Of a DNA stretch of 64,000 nt, positions 11,005-23,674 are shown piece after piece. The position numbers were made by a program, and so were the translations under genes. How positions within the stretch are numbered: position 1 is the first letter of the stretch; every line of letters starts with the position of its first letter. Origin of the DNA: Epiperipatus broadwayi. Its lineage: Eukaryota > Onychophora > Udeonychophora > Euonychophora > Peripatidae. Under the pieces are notes generated by a model. It had not been told where the DNA came from. It was given only the letters and a program-made list of their open reading frames with translations, and made no database searches. The stretch is taken from contig JAQFVV010000253.1 in assembly GCA_028023455.1 (NCBI GenBank), positions 1,374,469 through 1,438,468 of the forward strand, read 5' to 3'.

Positions 11005-11257
11005 CAGAGGCAAAACTTACCATACAGTCACTTCACTCAGTGAAAGCCAGAGTAATCAATGGATACAGGAAGCCACAAACTAGAAACTAGTCTGAGGATA
11101 TTGGATGAGTAGGCACTAGATAGGGATTTTATGCCAAAACCTTTCAGCATCCATTGATTACTCTGGCTTGCATTGAGTGGTGCTGTATAGTTTTTCCACT
11201 GTGTAAACAGCTTGTGTAAACATAAAGAATGGTAACCATGAGATGTTTAGTGGTTTA
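11005..11257 (+). mobile_element. Family A insertion 3 with 5' inversion
   Basis: Begins with a minus-oriented piece (CAGAGGCAAAACTTACC to about 11069) and switches to plus orientation inside the ribozyme (AAACTAGAAACTAGTCTGAG), so only the 3' half of the ribozyme remains. Flanks are ATTGCCAATATA (10993-11004) and ATTGCCATTATA (11258-11269), a 12-bp target duplication with one mismatch. Confidence 0.65.
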
Positions 11258-12050
11258 ATTGCCATTATATTTGTAAATATAATTTGACGACTGATTTTCC
11301 AAGTACTTTTCTAACTAAAGTTCAATAATGATACAAATACTGCTGTTGCTGGATAAAAGTTCAGTTCAAATATCTAGTTTTTTTAATTTGTTATGTTACA
11401 TATTGGCTGAGCTCTAATTTAAAAATATATGGAAATTTTCCTTAAACTTGTAATATATACGTGTATGAATGAAATCCATAAAAATCTTATGTAAAATTAA
11501 GTGTTAATAATTAATTCTGATTGTTTAATTATTCAGTAATTAGACATTATAATTTTATGTACATCCCTCTTCAAATACTGTACAAATGCTGGGAGTAAAC
11601 AATTTGGGTACAGCATTCATAATTATGCCAAAACCTTTCTGCATCCATTGATTACTCTGGCTTGCATTGAGTGGCGCTGTATAGTTTTTCTTATGTGTAA
11701 ACAGCTTGTGTAAACATAAAGAATGGTGATCATGAGATGTTTAGTGGTTTTGACTACTGATTTTTCAAGTGCTTTTCTAACTAAAGTTCAATAATGATAC
11801 AAATACTGCTGTTTCTGGATGAAAGTTCAGTCAAATATCTAATTTGTTTAATTTGTTGTTTTGTTACATATTGGCTGAGCTCTAATTTAAAAATATATGG
11901 AAATTTTCCTTAAACTTTTATGTGTATGAATGAAATCCATAAAAATCTTATGTAAAATCTGATTGTTTAATTATTTAGTAATTAGACATTATAATTTTCT
12001 ATATGTCCCTCTTTAAATGCTGGGAATAAACAATTTGGGTACAGTATTCA
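11131..12050 (+). repeat. Direct tandem duplication, period ~494 bp
   Basis: The segment beginning ATGCCAAAACCTTTC at 11131 recurs at 11625. Both copies run through the family A 3' part and downstream unique sequence (ACTAAAGTTCAATAATGATA, TTGGCTGAGCTCTAATTT) to a CAATTTGGGTACAG motif. The second copy lacks a ~25-bp piece containing the right target duplicate, so the duplication postdates insertion 3. Confidence 0.7.
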
Positions 12051-12061
12051 TAACATCAATT

Positions 12062-13437
12062 ACTGTGGGTGTCCATGGAAAATTGATTTTGGATTGTAAA
12101 CTGGTGCACAAACACACACACAAATAATATTAACAATTAGATTTGCATGGCAATATAATTACATTTCATTTAAAAATCTTTATTACTATTATCACATGCA
12201 TGCTTTCGATGAGTTAAGTGCTTAGATATTAACGAGGGAAATAAAAATTTGTGAAAAGAAAAAAAATACTCGGTAGCTACAATGCAAGGTAGAATTATTT
12301 TACTCATAAGTATTGCAACAAATTATTAATTGAAATATCAATCTTCTTCTTTAATAAATATTAACATACTTGACATAGTTCCAGCCATTGTGATATTAAC
12401 TAGATCGCTTTAATATCTTCAAGGCAAAACAGCACCGGAATATTTCATAACAGAATACAGTACTATATACAATATACTAAAAGTACGCATGTGTATTAAA
12501 AGCACATGATTTTCTAATCTTTCGGCGCATGCGTAGTAGGGTCAAGGAAAATTTGGTTAAGGGCAATGAGCTTCAGCAATTTTTATTTAGCGTATTATTT
12601 GCTTCCATTGCTTATGTTCTATCATTAACGATTTTTTTAAAAAATATATCTGATTAATAAAATGTATAATTTCAATGTAATAAGTTATTACAAGAAATAA
12701 ATATGAATATTGCAGAAAATTAGTCAAAGAGCGTGGAAGAGAAACCATTTCTTTTTAATCTGGTTCATAAAAAATCATGATTATTAAGTTCAATGGAATA
12801 AAAGTTTTTGTGTCAAAAAATTTCAATTTATAATCTAATAAAATGGTTTTATTTCAATGTTATTATATATGCAGGTATAAAAATTTCATTTAATTCTCAG
12901 ATTTAATTATTTTTAATATTTTCCTGTTTTTATATAAAATAAGAATGAGAATATCCGAGGTTAATTTGCTAATCACAAAATATTACAAACATTTAGCTAG
13001 CCCCATTTATATCTACCAACAATATTAAATTATAAGCACAACCTAATTGCTCCATATATGCGGAAGTATCGACTATTTATTCCTGGAAAATAAAACTTAA
13101 CTCCCACAAATAAATTAATGTTTTGAATCATTAATGCATTTTTTTTTAATTAAAAAATGTTATAAATAGAAATTATTGTAATTTTTTTTTTTTCTGATTA
13201 AAAAAATAATCCAAGTTTTAGTGACTGATTAGTCACTCAATTTGCTATTAGCGGAAGGTTTTTCCTAGCGAAAAAACTTGCTAATGTCTTTAAGTTATTA
13301 TTAACTAAAATAAAAAAGATTGGATACATAAATAGTGTTTGTAAGTATATTTATATTTTGTAAATATAATAATGTTTTTTGTGTAGATATTATTAATGTG
13401 ATACCTTTAAATTATTGAAGTAAAATTTAAATAAATT
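12062..13437. other. AT-rich intergenic DNA with an NRF1-like site
   Basis: No gene or transposon domain recognised. GGCGCATGCGT at 12524-12534 matches the palindromic NRF1 consensus and stands out against the AT-rich background; it could mark a promoter, but there is no recognisable exon beside it. Confidence 0.35.
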
Positions 13438-13470
13438 GGCGCCATATTTTGTGCAAAATATGGCGCGAAA
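13438..13470. promoter_or_regulatory. Perfect 13-bp hairpin overlapping an E2F-like site
   Basis: GCGCCATATTTTG (13439-13451) and CAAAATATGGCGC (13454-13466) are perfect reverse complements around a 2-base loop. The right arm continues into GGCGCGAAA (13462-13470), the reverse complement of the E2F consensus TTTCGCGCC. A second exact E2F consensus, TTTGGCGC, lies at 14402-14409. E2F regulation of Chk1 is established in animals, and chk1 exon 1 has an upstream 5'UTR intron, so this is a plausible chk1 promoter zone ~13 kb upstream of the ATG. Inference from motifs only. Confidence 0.35.
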
Positions 13471-15790
13471 TTTCAGTATGAAATCCCAATGTTTTTAATT
13501 AATAATATTATATCCAAGACATGACAGTTGATAACGTCTTCATAAAATAATTATATAAGCTTAAATAGATGTACGAATGCTTACATATAAACGGAAAAAC
13601 ACACAAAACGTCCGCGATGTATTAATGTTCAACATGAGCATTTGTAAGCCCTTGTGTAGAAATTGAAACTGCACGATTATTCATATTCCTAACTTATATC
13701 AATTTATAAAAGTGATAATAGTATCTCGTTATTTAGATTTATACTTTTTAATGTCTATGTTATACTTATTAAAAATGAAATTATGTACTTGAAAAGGATT
13801 TAATTTTAAATACATAATTTGTGGGTGACATTGAACGTATGGGAATTTATACAACTAATGTCATAATTTTTTTGTGTAATTGGTTGTAACTTTCTTTTAT
13901 TATTGTTTATCTCTGTTTCACCCAGAACTTAGCCAGATGTTGATAGCCCGAGAACTAATCATTTACGATTCAATCTAATTTTGGATTGCATGCATTCTAG
14001 ACAACAAAATGCATCTTTCTGTTTATTTCTTTTTATTATCGTATTAGAAAATAATGTTTATCTTTTAGTTAAATTTATCAGGTAAATAAGTTTTGTTATT
14101 TACTTTTCTTACTATGGACAGCATTTAATTCAGCATTTCAAATTTATTCGTGTAGAGTTTTTAACGAGTTGTACGACTGAATTTTAATTCATTTTCTTTT
14201 ATTGTTTAATTGATCATTTAATTTTTGTTATAATCTTTAAGTATTCAAAGTTTAAAATATTGTGTTAATTTTGATCTCCTTTGGAAGGAAATAATGATTG
14301 AAAATAAATTTTTGATATTTTTAATTGTTTGAAAATCTGTTGGATTTATTTTTTATTCTTTACAATCACTTTTTACCTGCTGGTAATCTTTAAAAAATAT
14401 ATTTGGCGCAAACTTCAAGTTCGAGGTCTGAATTTGGTTGTCAGTTTGGGCGAATAATTGCCGGTTGGACTATATTTTGAGCCATTCGTAGTGGCTAATT
14501 TTCATCTTGCCTTACGTATTACTTATTGAATTTTAAAAAAATCTTTTTTCCTCAATATTGTATGAAAAATAATATCACTTACTAGCACGATTGATATTTG
14601 ATATCTGTTTTTTAATAAGAATTAAATATTCCTTCCGTAGTCTCGTGTTATTATTATTATTATTATTAGAAATAAGTTCATTAAATAAGATTAAATTAAT
14701 TAAAAATATGTCAGAAGGAATTAAACTTATTTATTAAATACACTTGAAAATCAGAATGTAGCAATTTACTTTTGATTAATATTGAACCTATGATCTGGGC
14801 CAACTGAGAGGACAGCTGGTTCCGCACAAAATGCATTTTGAAGATTTGTCTTTTACATAACTTTATTCAAGTGTTTCAAGAATGCATGATAGAGATATTA
14901 CGCATGAGAAAGGAAATTTAATTACTCTGTGTCTGTTTAATTAAAAAGATATTAATCTTTAACAGGTTTAAAGTTTTATCTGGGCGAAAGATAATCTCTA
15001 GTTTAATAAATGATTATTGATGTATTTATTTAGAGTGAATCATATCAAAGTTGTGAGTGAAGTAAGTTTGACACTTGTAAATCAAAATGTAGAACTTACA
15101 GTAATCTTAGCATAAGATGCAGTGCAAATAGCTTTTGATAATGATTAATATAATAAAACATGAGAATGATAGAATATTCAGGGACATAAAGATTAAAAAT
15201 AAAATGCAAACTATCCAAATGATTAATATATAAGCTATGTTCTTTGTAAAAGCATTAAAAATAAATATTAATTAAAGGGAAATTGTAAACAATAGTGGAA
15301 AATAAAACTAATGTTGATAATCAAAAGCGGAGTAGGCTGTTGTGAAATTCACTGTTACTGCATTCCACGATGAACTAATTGAAATGCTAAGTGAAACTAA
15401 TTTATATATGTATGTCATATTTTGTGTTGGAACAGATGTTTAATGATAATAATTTCATGATCTTATTAATTTTATTCTAATTGAGTATCATTAATTTATC
15501 AAATTCAAAAGTCTCTACGTACAGCCATGCATGTTATTGCCTTTCTATTAAAATTATGTGAACAGTTACTTCTTTTTTTTTTAAGAATTTAAATATGTTT
15601 GAGACCACTTTATTTTACTGTTATTAAATGATCAAAACCAGATATTTAATTATTATCATTAAATTTCAAAAATATTAAAAACATCTAAGTACACCCCCCC
15701 TCCCCAAGTTATTTACATGTTTGTGTAGGATTATTTCAATATATTTACATGTGTGTATACGCATACTAGTATCATCATTTTCAATCATTA
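13471..15790. other. Candidate chk1 upstream region, no coding exon recognised
   Basis: Contains TTTGGCGC at 14402-14409 and a less AT-rich stretch at about 14420-14520 that could be an untranslated first exon. The remainder is AT-rich with an (ATT)n tract near 14650. No transposon domain was recognised. Confidence 0.3.
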
Positions 15791-15799
15791 TCAAATCAT

Positions 15800-16760
15800 T
15801 GCAGGATGGTTCTCCACATCACATGAGCAAACTTTCTTATTTCATCCATCCATCCCACAGGGTCTCTTTTACAATTTTTTGAGATCTAGTTTAAGATTTC
15901 AACTGTCCATCTATTATCATCTTTTTTTAATTCTTTCCCAATTATCAGTGATGCCTGTATATTCACTCACCCATATATTTCATTTTTCAATCTTATTACT
16001 TTTAGCACACATCTCTTCATACTTTATTGAGTGGTGTTAAGTCAGTATTGCTATTCTGTTGTATCCAAGTCTCGGAGCCATAAGTAGGAAACAGTAAAAC
16101 ATTTATTAAAAACCTTTTTTGTTTTTCAAACACATAGGCATAATTTCCTTTTAAAATTAAGTTTATTTCTATCAAAAACATTCCAAGATTAATTCTGATT
16201 AATTTCTCCATTGTGTTGCTATTTGCGTTAATCTAACAGAGATATTTATTGTTAATTAATTCATCATTATTAACCATTAATTTCTTTTGAGAAAATCCAT
16301 TGGACATTACTTTAATCTTTTTAGCATTTATCTTTAATCCTGCTTTCGTACTTTCATCTGATAGCTCTCGCAATATTTCCTGAAGCTGTGAAGTATTATT
16401 ATCAAAAACAACCACACCCTTTGCAAAATGTAAATGAATTAAATAATCTCTATCTAGTTTTATTTCCTTCCCATTGTAATCCACAAAATACTTGTTGAAA
16501 AACTGCTGTAAAAAGTTTTGGAAATATGGAATCACCCTAGAATAATGCCTTTTCATAATCTACAAATCCAAAGCATTATGGCAACTCTTATTCATTGGAT
16601 CTTTCTATAACTTCTCTGAATTGTCGGATATGATTCACTGTGCTAAAACAACTTAAGCCCAGCTTGTTCTTTTGGTTTGTTAAAATCCAAAATAAACTTG
16701 TTTTTACATTTGTATGATTCTTGGTAATCCTATCTGATTCTGAAACATTTTAAGTTTGGA
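15800..16760 (-). pseudogene. RTE-like LINE reverse transcriptase remnant
   Basis: Read on the minus strand from ~16760: SEVIERSNE and FVDYEKAL, then at 16556-16233 HLHFAKGVVVFDN and LQEILRELSDESTKAGLKIN AKK, where FAKG stands where the FADD catalytic box should be. It continues through INLGMFLIEINLILKGN and PTYGSETWIQQNS (16211-16012) to a C-terminal tail near 15800. The same family, with FADD intact, is at 45905-47045. Loss of the catalytic aspartates and frame breaks make it dead. Confidence 0.75.
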
Positions 16761-19072
16761 TAATAATTCACAGAATCTATATATATGGTCGCTTTCAAGA
16801 GATGTCACTCAAGGAGGAAATGCCTTCAGACCGAGCAATCTGGGATCTAATGATCCGCACCAGCAACCCCACTTGAAGTGGGATTAATCAAGTTGTGGAA
16901 GAAGACATTTATGTTTTTTGTTTGCAATAAGAGTTGCATTTTATGAATTACTTGTAAATGTGTAAATAACTGTATATAATTAATGTATTGACATATCTCA
17001 GATTGTGTTTTTTTTTTGTCAAAGCTTCAAGTTGGGCAGCCATTGTAACATTTTTTACCATTACAGTATTAGTTATATATACTCTGTAATTATATCTTAT
17101 AATATTATGAATGAGCGCATTTAATTTTTTTTTTCTGGAGTATAACAATAAAAGGCTTCCAGGTGAACATCCTTTAACAGCTGTTGTAGTGAATATTAAT
17201 TAAATTTTATCCATACATTAGGCCTAGCTTAAGGAGATCCAATATCTCCAGTTATTAGCATTAACTTTATTTTAAATTGACTCATTTATCCAATTAAAAA
17301 ATATTATTTTTTTAATGACATTATAATATTAGTACTTATGTTATTAACGAAATAAGTGAATCTTCATTGAGTTAAATAATAAAAAAATGTTCTCCACTGA
17401 AAAGAACATACAGTTAGCAGTAGTACATGTGATTTTGGAACATTGAAATGGCTGGTTGAGCACACCAATGCTATTCTTTTGATCAAATAGATTTTTACTT
17501 TGCTGATGCTAATGACCTTCTTATTCACAAATCCCTATTATTATAGGGAATCAACTGTATCCAGGCAGCTTTTCCACTTATTTTTTACAGTAATAGTGCA
17601 TATAAATTTACAAAATAATTATTCTTAATTATAGATAAGAATATTAATGATAAAAAGTAAATTGCTATCATCATCAATTTTTAAAGCAATGCCTTGCTGT
17701 GGGAGACACATCATTATATTTCCAGCATTTAGTTTCATATCCACATATGAAAAATATCCTATTTCACTGATCAGATTTTTAGGATAGAATATTCTTGACC
17801 TGCATCTCAACTTTCATTCTAAAATTTTGCTTTTCAAAATATTCTATAAAAGTATATTATGTCTTAAAATATGTCCTAAAACTTAATTTTTTTTATTTTA
17901 TTCAGTGGATCTCTTTTCACTCCAAATTCTCTTAATATTTGATCGTTTGTCTTCTTTTCCATCCAACTTGTTTTAATCTTCTCCAAAACCACATTTCTGG
18001 GCCAGTCTTTTTTTTCATTTCCCAAGGATCATATGTCATGACATGTCTATACACCAAATGAAGGTTTTATCAAATTCCATTCTATTTTTTTTGTACCGAT
18101 ATTTTTATTTAGTGGTAAGGATTTTATTATTTTGAAAAGCATGTTTTGCTGATATTATTTTTTCCGCAAGACAACCATTGTCATCACAAATAGTACTTCC
18201 CAGATAATAAAATTCCTTAACTTGTTCTAAACACACATTATTTATCCACACATAAATCTTTTTTTTTATTATTTCTGAATGTCTATCTATCTCCATTACC
18301 CTAGTCTTATTAATATTTATCTTTAATTTAAAAGACTTTACAAGCATATTCAATATCTTAAGCATTTTATTCGTCTTTTTTTTTTCTTAATTTGAAATTA
18401 ATGCTATATCATATGCATATCAAATACTATGAATATGCCTATCATTAATTCTTATTCTTTTTTCTTTTGTTTAATTCTTATTATGTTTACAATAAATAAA
18501 TAGAGCAACATTAATTTGCTTCACACTTTGTCTCGTGTTAGCATTGGTTTTACAACTATTTATAACTATTTCTGTATTTGCTATTTATATAAATTCAAAA
18601 TTTAAGTGTCTATCTTTCCAATCAAGGCATACCTTCTTTATCGTTTTAAATAACTTTTAATCTGTTCTAGCAAATGCTTTCTCCAACTCCAGCTTAATAA
18701 CATTATTGTTTCTGTAATTCCTTTCCCTTGTCTAAAACTATATTGATCTTCATCCAAATTCTTGTCTATCTTCTTTTGTATTCTGTTTTTGATTATAAAT
18801 AAAATCTTTGAGACGTGAGATAATAAAGCTATTATTCTATAATTTGCACAATCATTTGTATTGCTAGTTTGTTTGGAAATGCAATAGTTTTTGTAGTTAT
18901 AAAGTTAGATGGAATTGTACTTTTTTCATGACTAGTTGTTATCACATGAAATAATCTATTTTTAAAAAGGTCGCTATAATTTTTTTTTTTTAAAAAAATC
19001 AACTGGAATGCCATCTACATCAAATGTCTTATTATTTTTTATCTTACTAACTTCCTAATCCAATTATTTTTG

Positions 19073-19728
19073 AAAGGTGGCTGTTAGAAAATATTAGGTC
19101 TTAAGATCTAGGTGCAGTGCTCTTAAATCCAATTCCTCACTGATGAAAGCCACAAGCTAGAAACTAGTTTGGGGATGTTAGATGAGTCGGCACTAGATAG
19201 CGATTTTATGCACAAATCTTTCTCCATCTATTGATTATGAAGGCTTGCTTTACTGTATGGAGAGTTTGGTGCTCTTATTAAAAGCACGTGTAAGCAAATG
19301 AAATGGTGATCATGTGATGTATTGATGATTTTATATCTATTCTACCCATAGTATAATGGTGACTGGTTTTTGAAAAACCAGACACCAAAATGTATAGATG
19401 CTGAACTGAATTCAGATGTATATGACTATACAAGCGAATGAGCGTGTGTTGAAAACATTAAAGTGTTTTCATCTTGGGTTCCTAGCCTTATAGTTAACCA
19501 AATAGGTAAAACGTGACTGCTGGAGGGTTGCATTAGATCCTAATATCTAGGTGCTGTGCTCTCAATTCCAAGGCTCCTCACTGATGAAAGCCATAAGCTA
19601 GAAACTATTAAATGTTGAATGAGTAGGTACTAGATAGGGATTTTATAAATAAACCTTCCTGCATCCATTGGTTATGAAGGCTTGCACTTGATGGCACTAC
19701 TATATGGAGTGTTTGGTACTTTTATAAA
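19073..19728 (+). mobile_element. Family A insertion 4, tandem direct dimer (monomer 434 bp)
   Basis: Two plus-oriented units: AAAGGTGGCTG at 19073 recurs as AAAACGTGACTG at 19507, giving a 434-bp monomer. Both carry the ribozyme region: 19127-19183 nearly intact and 19565-19625 broken after GAAAC. Between them lies the full non-ribozyme half of the monomer (GGTGATCATGTGATG, ACACCAAAATGTATAGATG, GAAAACATTAAAG). It sits inside the minus-strand LINE at 17880-20350. I could not define a clean target duplication. Confidence 0.7.
19127..19183 (+). ncRNA. Candidate hammerhead ribozyme, second near-intact copy
   Basis: CTGATGA at 19140-19146, stem II AGC/GCT closing CACAA, GAAA at 19160-19163, cleavage triplet GTT at 19167-19169 (a permitted NUH). 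Stem I has TCCTCA (19134-19139) with TGGGGA (19170-19175) and an outer ATCCAA/TTAGAT helix with one mismatch. Relative to 3903-3969, the outer stem II pair changed from G-C to A-T on both sides, a compensatory change. Confidence 0.65.
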
Positions 19729-21559
19729 TTTGTTTTTTGTTATTGCAAGTCCTTTCTCATCCTCATCGATCATATTTTCATTCTATATATAATCTCTCAT
19801 ATTTATTATTTTTTCTATAAACAAATCATCAATATATTCTTTCAAGTGGTCACATACTTTATTGTTTTCAAAAATTACTATATGATAAAATTTTTTAAAT
19901 TTATAAATAGGTTGGGACAACAGTCAGGCTCTTCATCCATTGCAAAAATGGGTTTCGGATGTATAGGTTGACTTAATAATCAGTACCCGACTATGTATGT
20001 CTTCTGCACCTTGTAAAATAATATATCAACTCATCAGAAGCTAACTATTCTGATGTGAAGAATCTTTTATGTTCTCTTTATAGTTTTTGCCTTCATTTTT
20101 CAACTTTATTGTCTTAAATTTCTTGGTTTAATATAGATCCTAATCATAATAAGCCTGTTTTTATGCCACTGATCATCTTATTTGTACAATCATATTTTCA
20201 TCTTTTAATTACATGCCAATTCTAACTCAAATTTTTCTTTTTTATTTTGTACTGTGAATGTATATTTACAAAGTCCTTTGCATTGAGAAAGCAATGATAA
20301 GCGCAGTTTAGTTAACTGGGAATCCAAGTTGAGATCTTGTACAAGATGGTACAATCAAAAAAAAAGTCACTTTGGAAATAGATTTGAAGCACAAATTTTA
20401 TTTGAATGGCATCTTTTTAAGTATCCTATTTAAATATATTCCTGTCCTCTATAAATATGAATGGATCTAGAAAAACTGGTCTATATAATGCCCTGTCTCA
20501 TACAATCTGACTGATTATGATTGTAATAATAGAAGTAATAAAAGGAAGTAGTTATAATATTAATAATAATAACACTAGTGAAGCAGGAAATAATGATGGT
20601 AACAAAATAATTTTATATTCCCATATATAGTCATTAAAAAACAGTCAACACTTGGACAATCCCAATATCAATAACAATCAACAATTTCAAACTGTTATAA
20701 ACACAACCTTTTAACAATAACGGTGGAATCCCACCTTTATTAATGGTCTAATATACCTATATAAGACACAAAAGTTTGCAATTTGACCACAGAGATTGAA
20801 ATTATTGATACAAAGAAGTTTAAATAAACCTCTAAGCAATTATATACTGGTGATGTGAGAGCTTTTGTGATTCTTGAAAACCTGAAGGTAGTGTTTGTAG
20901 TTTTAGGAGCAGTTAAACTGATATAGCTCCTTTTAGTGAAATTTATCTTCCATAGAAAGGAAGTTTAAATAAAAAAATATATCACTTAAGGTACATTTTG
21001 GAAGCCAGATCAATGAGTGCTTTTTTTCTTAGAATTATTTAGATGTCAGTGAAAATTTATTAATATTTCATGCAGTGATATCTTTTCCATTAATCTGTAT
21101 TTATATTGGCTCCATATTAGGCTCAGAAAATTCAGAAAAAGCATTTTTTATTTCTTGATTGATGTTGCATTAATCCATTAAAATGTAGATAAAAAAATTT
21201 TTTTCTTAAAGACTTATAAACAATAAGCATGGTTTTGTATATTTGATGATCTATTTTATTACAGAAGTTTTGATAAACGTGAATTGATTATTGCAGACAT
21301 TGTGTTTAAACAAAAAAATTGGTGTAAACTTAGAATTATTTACGTTTGAAACTACCAGATAGAAATCATAATATAAAAAAGTTAATATTGAAGATACACT
21401 GATTATTAGTCAGATTATAAATGAATATGTTCCAAAATTAAAATAATGGTTGTCTTAAAATAATAGGTCTTACCTAGACATTGCTTTTGGATTTGCTAAA
21501 AAAAAACATTCCTCTAGTTTCGTGGAGATGACTATTATTAGCAGCATGATTCTTTGCCT

Positions 21560-22115
21560 GCTGACATAAGAAATAACTGGAGTTTCATAAACAGTGGAAG
21601 TCTATGAAGGCAGAATTTTGAGTGCTAAAAAAGCTTAAGAATGATTGGTGTATTAAAACTATAAAGGAAATGTGATCATTTTTATTGATCATAGTTGCTT
21701 CAGATCTTTTTTTGATATGTAAAAAATAACTTCATAATTTTACTAAATCTTTTGAACACATTGAGTATTATATCTTTTTGAATAATGATTCAAGAATTTC
21801 CATGACTGCAAATGATATATTTAGATTTAAAGTGGGATATCCCTCTTGACAATGTTAAAATTGGAAAGTCTGAAGAATAATGGTGGTATCTTAGATTCCA
21901 AAGTATTGGAAGGTGAGCCATTTGATGTTAAGGATACTTCTGATATTCCAATATCTAAAAACATAAAGGATCAGAAAAAATGGCATTAATTATCATGAAA
22001 TATCATTAATACCCACTATACCAAAATTACTTCAAAGAATTTTATTAATCAGATTGTTAAACAGTCATTATAAAGGGTTACAGAGAGAATCAAGAAGCAC
22101 AGGCATAGCTTTTGT
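21560..22115 (+). pseudogene. LINE reverse transcriptase N-terminal fragment
   Basis: Frames give MTANDIFRFK, a KDTSDIPI block and ISLIPTIPKLLQRILLIRLL, matching the canonical RT segment (PIxKNKG...NYRGISLLSTxxKILxRILLNRL) seen better at 42560-42830. Stops interrupt every frame. The upstream stretch 20460-21560 may hold more of it but is too decayed to call. Confidence 0.55.
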
Positions 22116-22397
22116 TGTCCGACTTGTGAAAAAAAAAAAACATAAATAAACACGATTTAATTTAAATGATCAAATTCAATGTTAAAATTTGTCTATAATG
22201 TTTCCTTCTATATATTAAATTAAAAATAATCAATTTAAAACAAAATTGAAATAGACAACTCACTATAAATATTGTTTAATATATCAATCCGGCATTCATT
22301 TCTTAATGGTAACATTTCAAGATATTTCTTTTTACACAATGATGTGATGTGATGCACTGTGACTTCTCCTTATATGGAGTCAGGAAACTATCAGCAA

Positions 22398-23674
22398 CTA
22401 TGCCCAGAGAAACCTGTTAGCCACTTTACTTTCCATTCCCCACCTTACATTTTCCCATATCCTGCTCCATCCCACTTCCACAGCATAATCTTTATCAACT
22501 CCATGGCCTTTATATCTAAATCCCTCGTATCTTTTCCCAAACAGCATAAAAATCAATAACCCACTTTCTGTATAATCACTTTGCTTATATTTATTCTTCC
22601 ACATCCTTATTATCTGTACCCTTTCTGCTTTCAGGCATTTACATTCAATTAATAGATGCCTAATATTTTCTATGCCTTCCTTACACAACTTGCAGACTAA
22701 ATCACCCACATTTTTCCGTTTACGTTTATAATTCCCTATTGCTAAAGATTCTGTTTGAGCCTTAAACAGTAAACTACTTTCCTTGCTGTTATCATAAATT
22801 AACTTGCACCCAATATTCTGTTTACTTCTATATATATTTAAACTCTTTTTACTCTGTATACTAGTTCTCCAACTCCTTATTCTTATTAATGCTTCTATTC
22901 TTCTATCCCATTCCTTACCACTATAACACTCAATAATTCTCCTAACACAATCATTCCACCTTTTGTACAAGTATACTGACATAAATTCTTTATCCAAATC
23001 TTCTGCATACTGCATTACCTTTCTCACCTATCTTGTTATCTGCCCTTTACTCATAACCCAATTAAATACTATTTTGGCTATATTTTTATTATCCATAAAC
23101 TGTAATCTACCAAACATTTTCATTTTGCTTTTTGCATCTTTCATATAAAAACTTGACCATCCCATTTCTCCTTGAATTGCTCCTTTGCTGCCCACATATC
23201 TGCATCTAATGCATGTCTTCCTACTTCTTACTTCTCTTTGTACTTTTTCCAAGTAATCTAATACCCCTTTACTAACACACAACGCATCATTACCATATGT
23301 TAACCCTGCTACCACCACTCCCATACAATTTTAGCTACGTCATATTTATTATATGAAAACACTGTTAATTTCTTTATCAATCCCTTTCTTTTGTTTGCTT
23401 CATTTATCAGTGGTTTCTCCCATTCATCCAAGCAATTTCTCTGATTACTTACGATGATTCCCAAATAGTTATATCTATTCACCACACTTAACTTTATATT
23501 CCCCAATAAAAATTCTTTGTCTTTTCTTTCCCCAGTATTAATCATCATTACTTTTGATTTTTCTTCACTAAACTTAATCCCCATGTCTTTACCCACCCTC
23601 AGCATAACTTCCATATCTTGCCTTTTTTCTGCGCACAAAGACATTACCCTACAGCAACTCCCTCTAATGGACAT
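22398..23674 (-). pseudogene. Relatively young LINE, RT thumb to C-terminal zinc motif
   Basis: Minus-strand reading runs 23674-23309 (RVGKDMGIKFSEEKSKVMMI, NRYNYLGIIVSN), shifts frame near 23310-23324, and continues 23324-22398 with one in-frame TAG at 23028-23030. The last 209 codons end with a C-x2-C...H...C cluster (CKLCKEGIENIRHLLIEC), a zinc-binding tail typical of several LINE clades. The 5' part including the catalytic YADD box is missing; the remnant stops where a palindrome begins at 23675. One frameshift and one stop in 1.28 kb make it the best preserved LINE here. Confidence 0.75.

Larger units (their letters stand above)
17880..20350 (-). pseudogene. LINE remnant split by a family A tandem dimer
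   Basis: Minus-strand blocks in order: TKLRLSLLSQCKGLCKYTF and KKEKFELELACN near 20300-20200; after an interruption, SKIKNNKTFDVDGIP near 19050 and IPSNFITTKTIAFPNK (18925-18880); EKAFARTD near 18660; VCLDWKDRHLNFEFI; YAYDIALISN near 18410 (degraded YADD box); FKLKININKTRVMEI and LEQVKEFYYLGSTICDDNG (18365-18105); and MWFWRRLKQVGWKRRQTIK near 17980. This is the fingers-palm-thumb order of a non-LTR retrotransposon reverse transcriptase with several frameshifts. Family A insertion 4 occupies 19073-19728. Confidence 0.75.
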
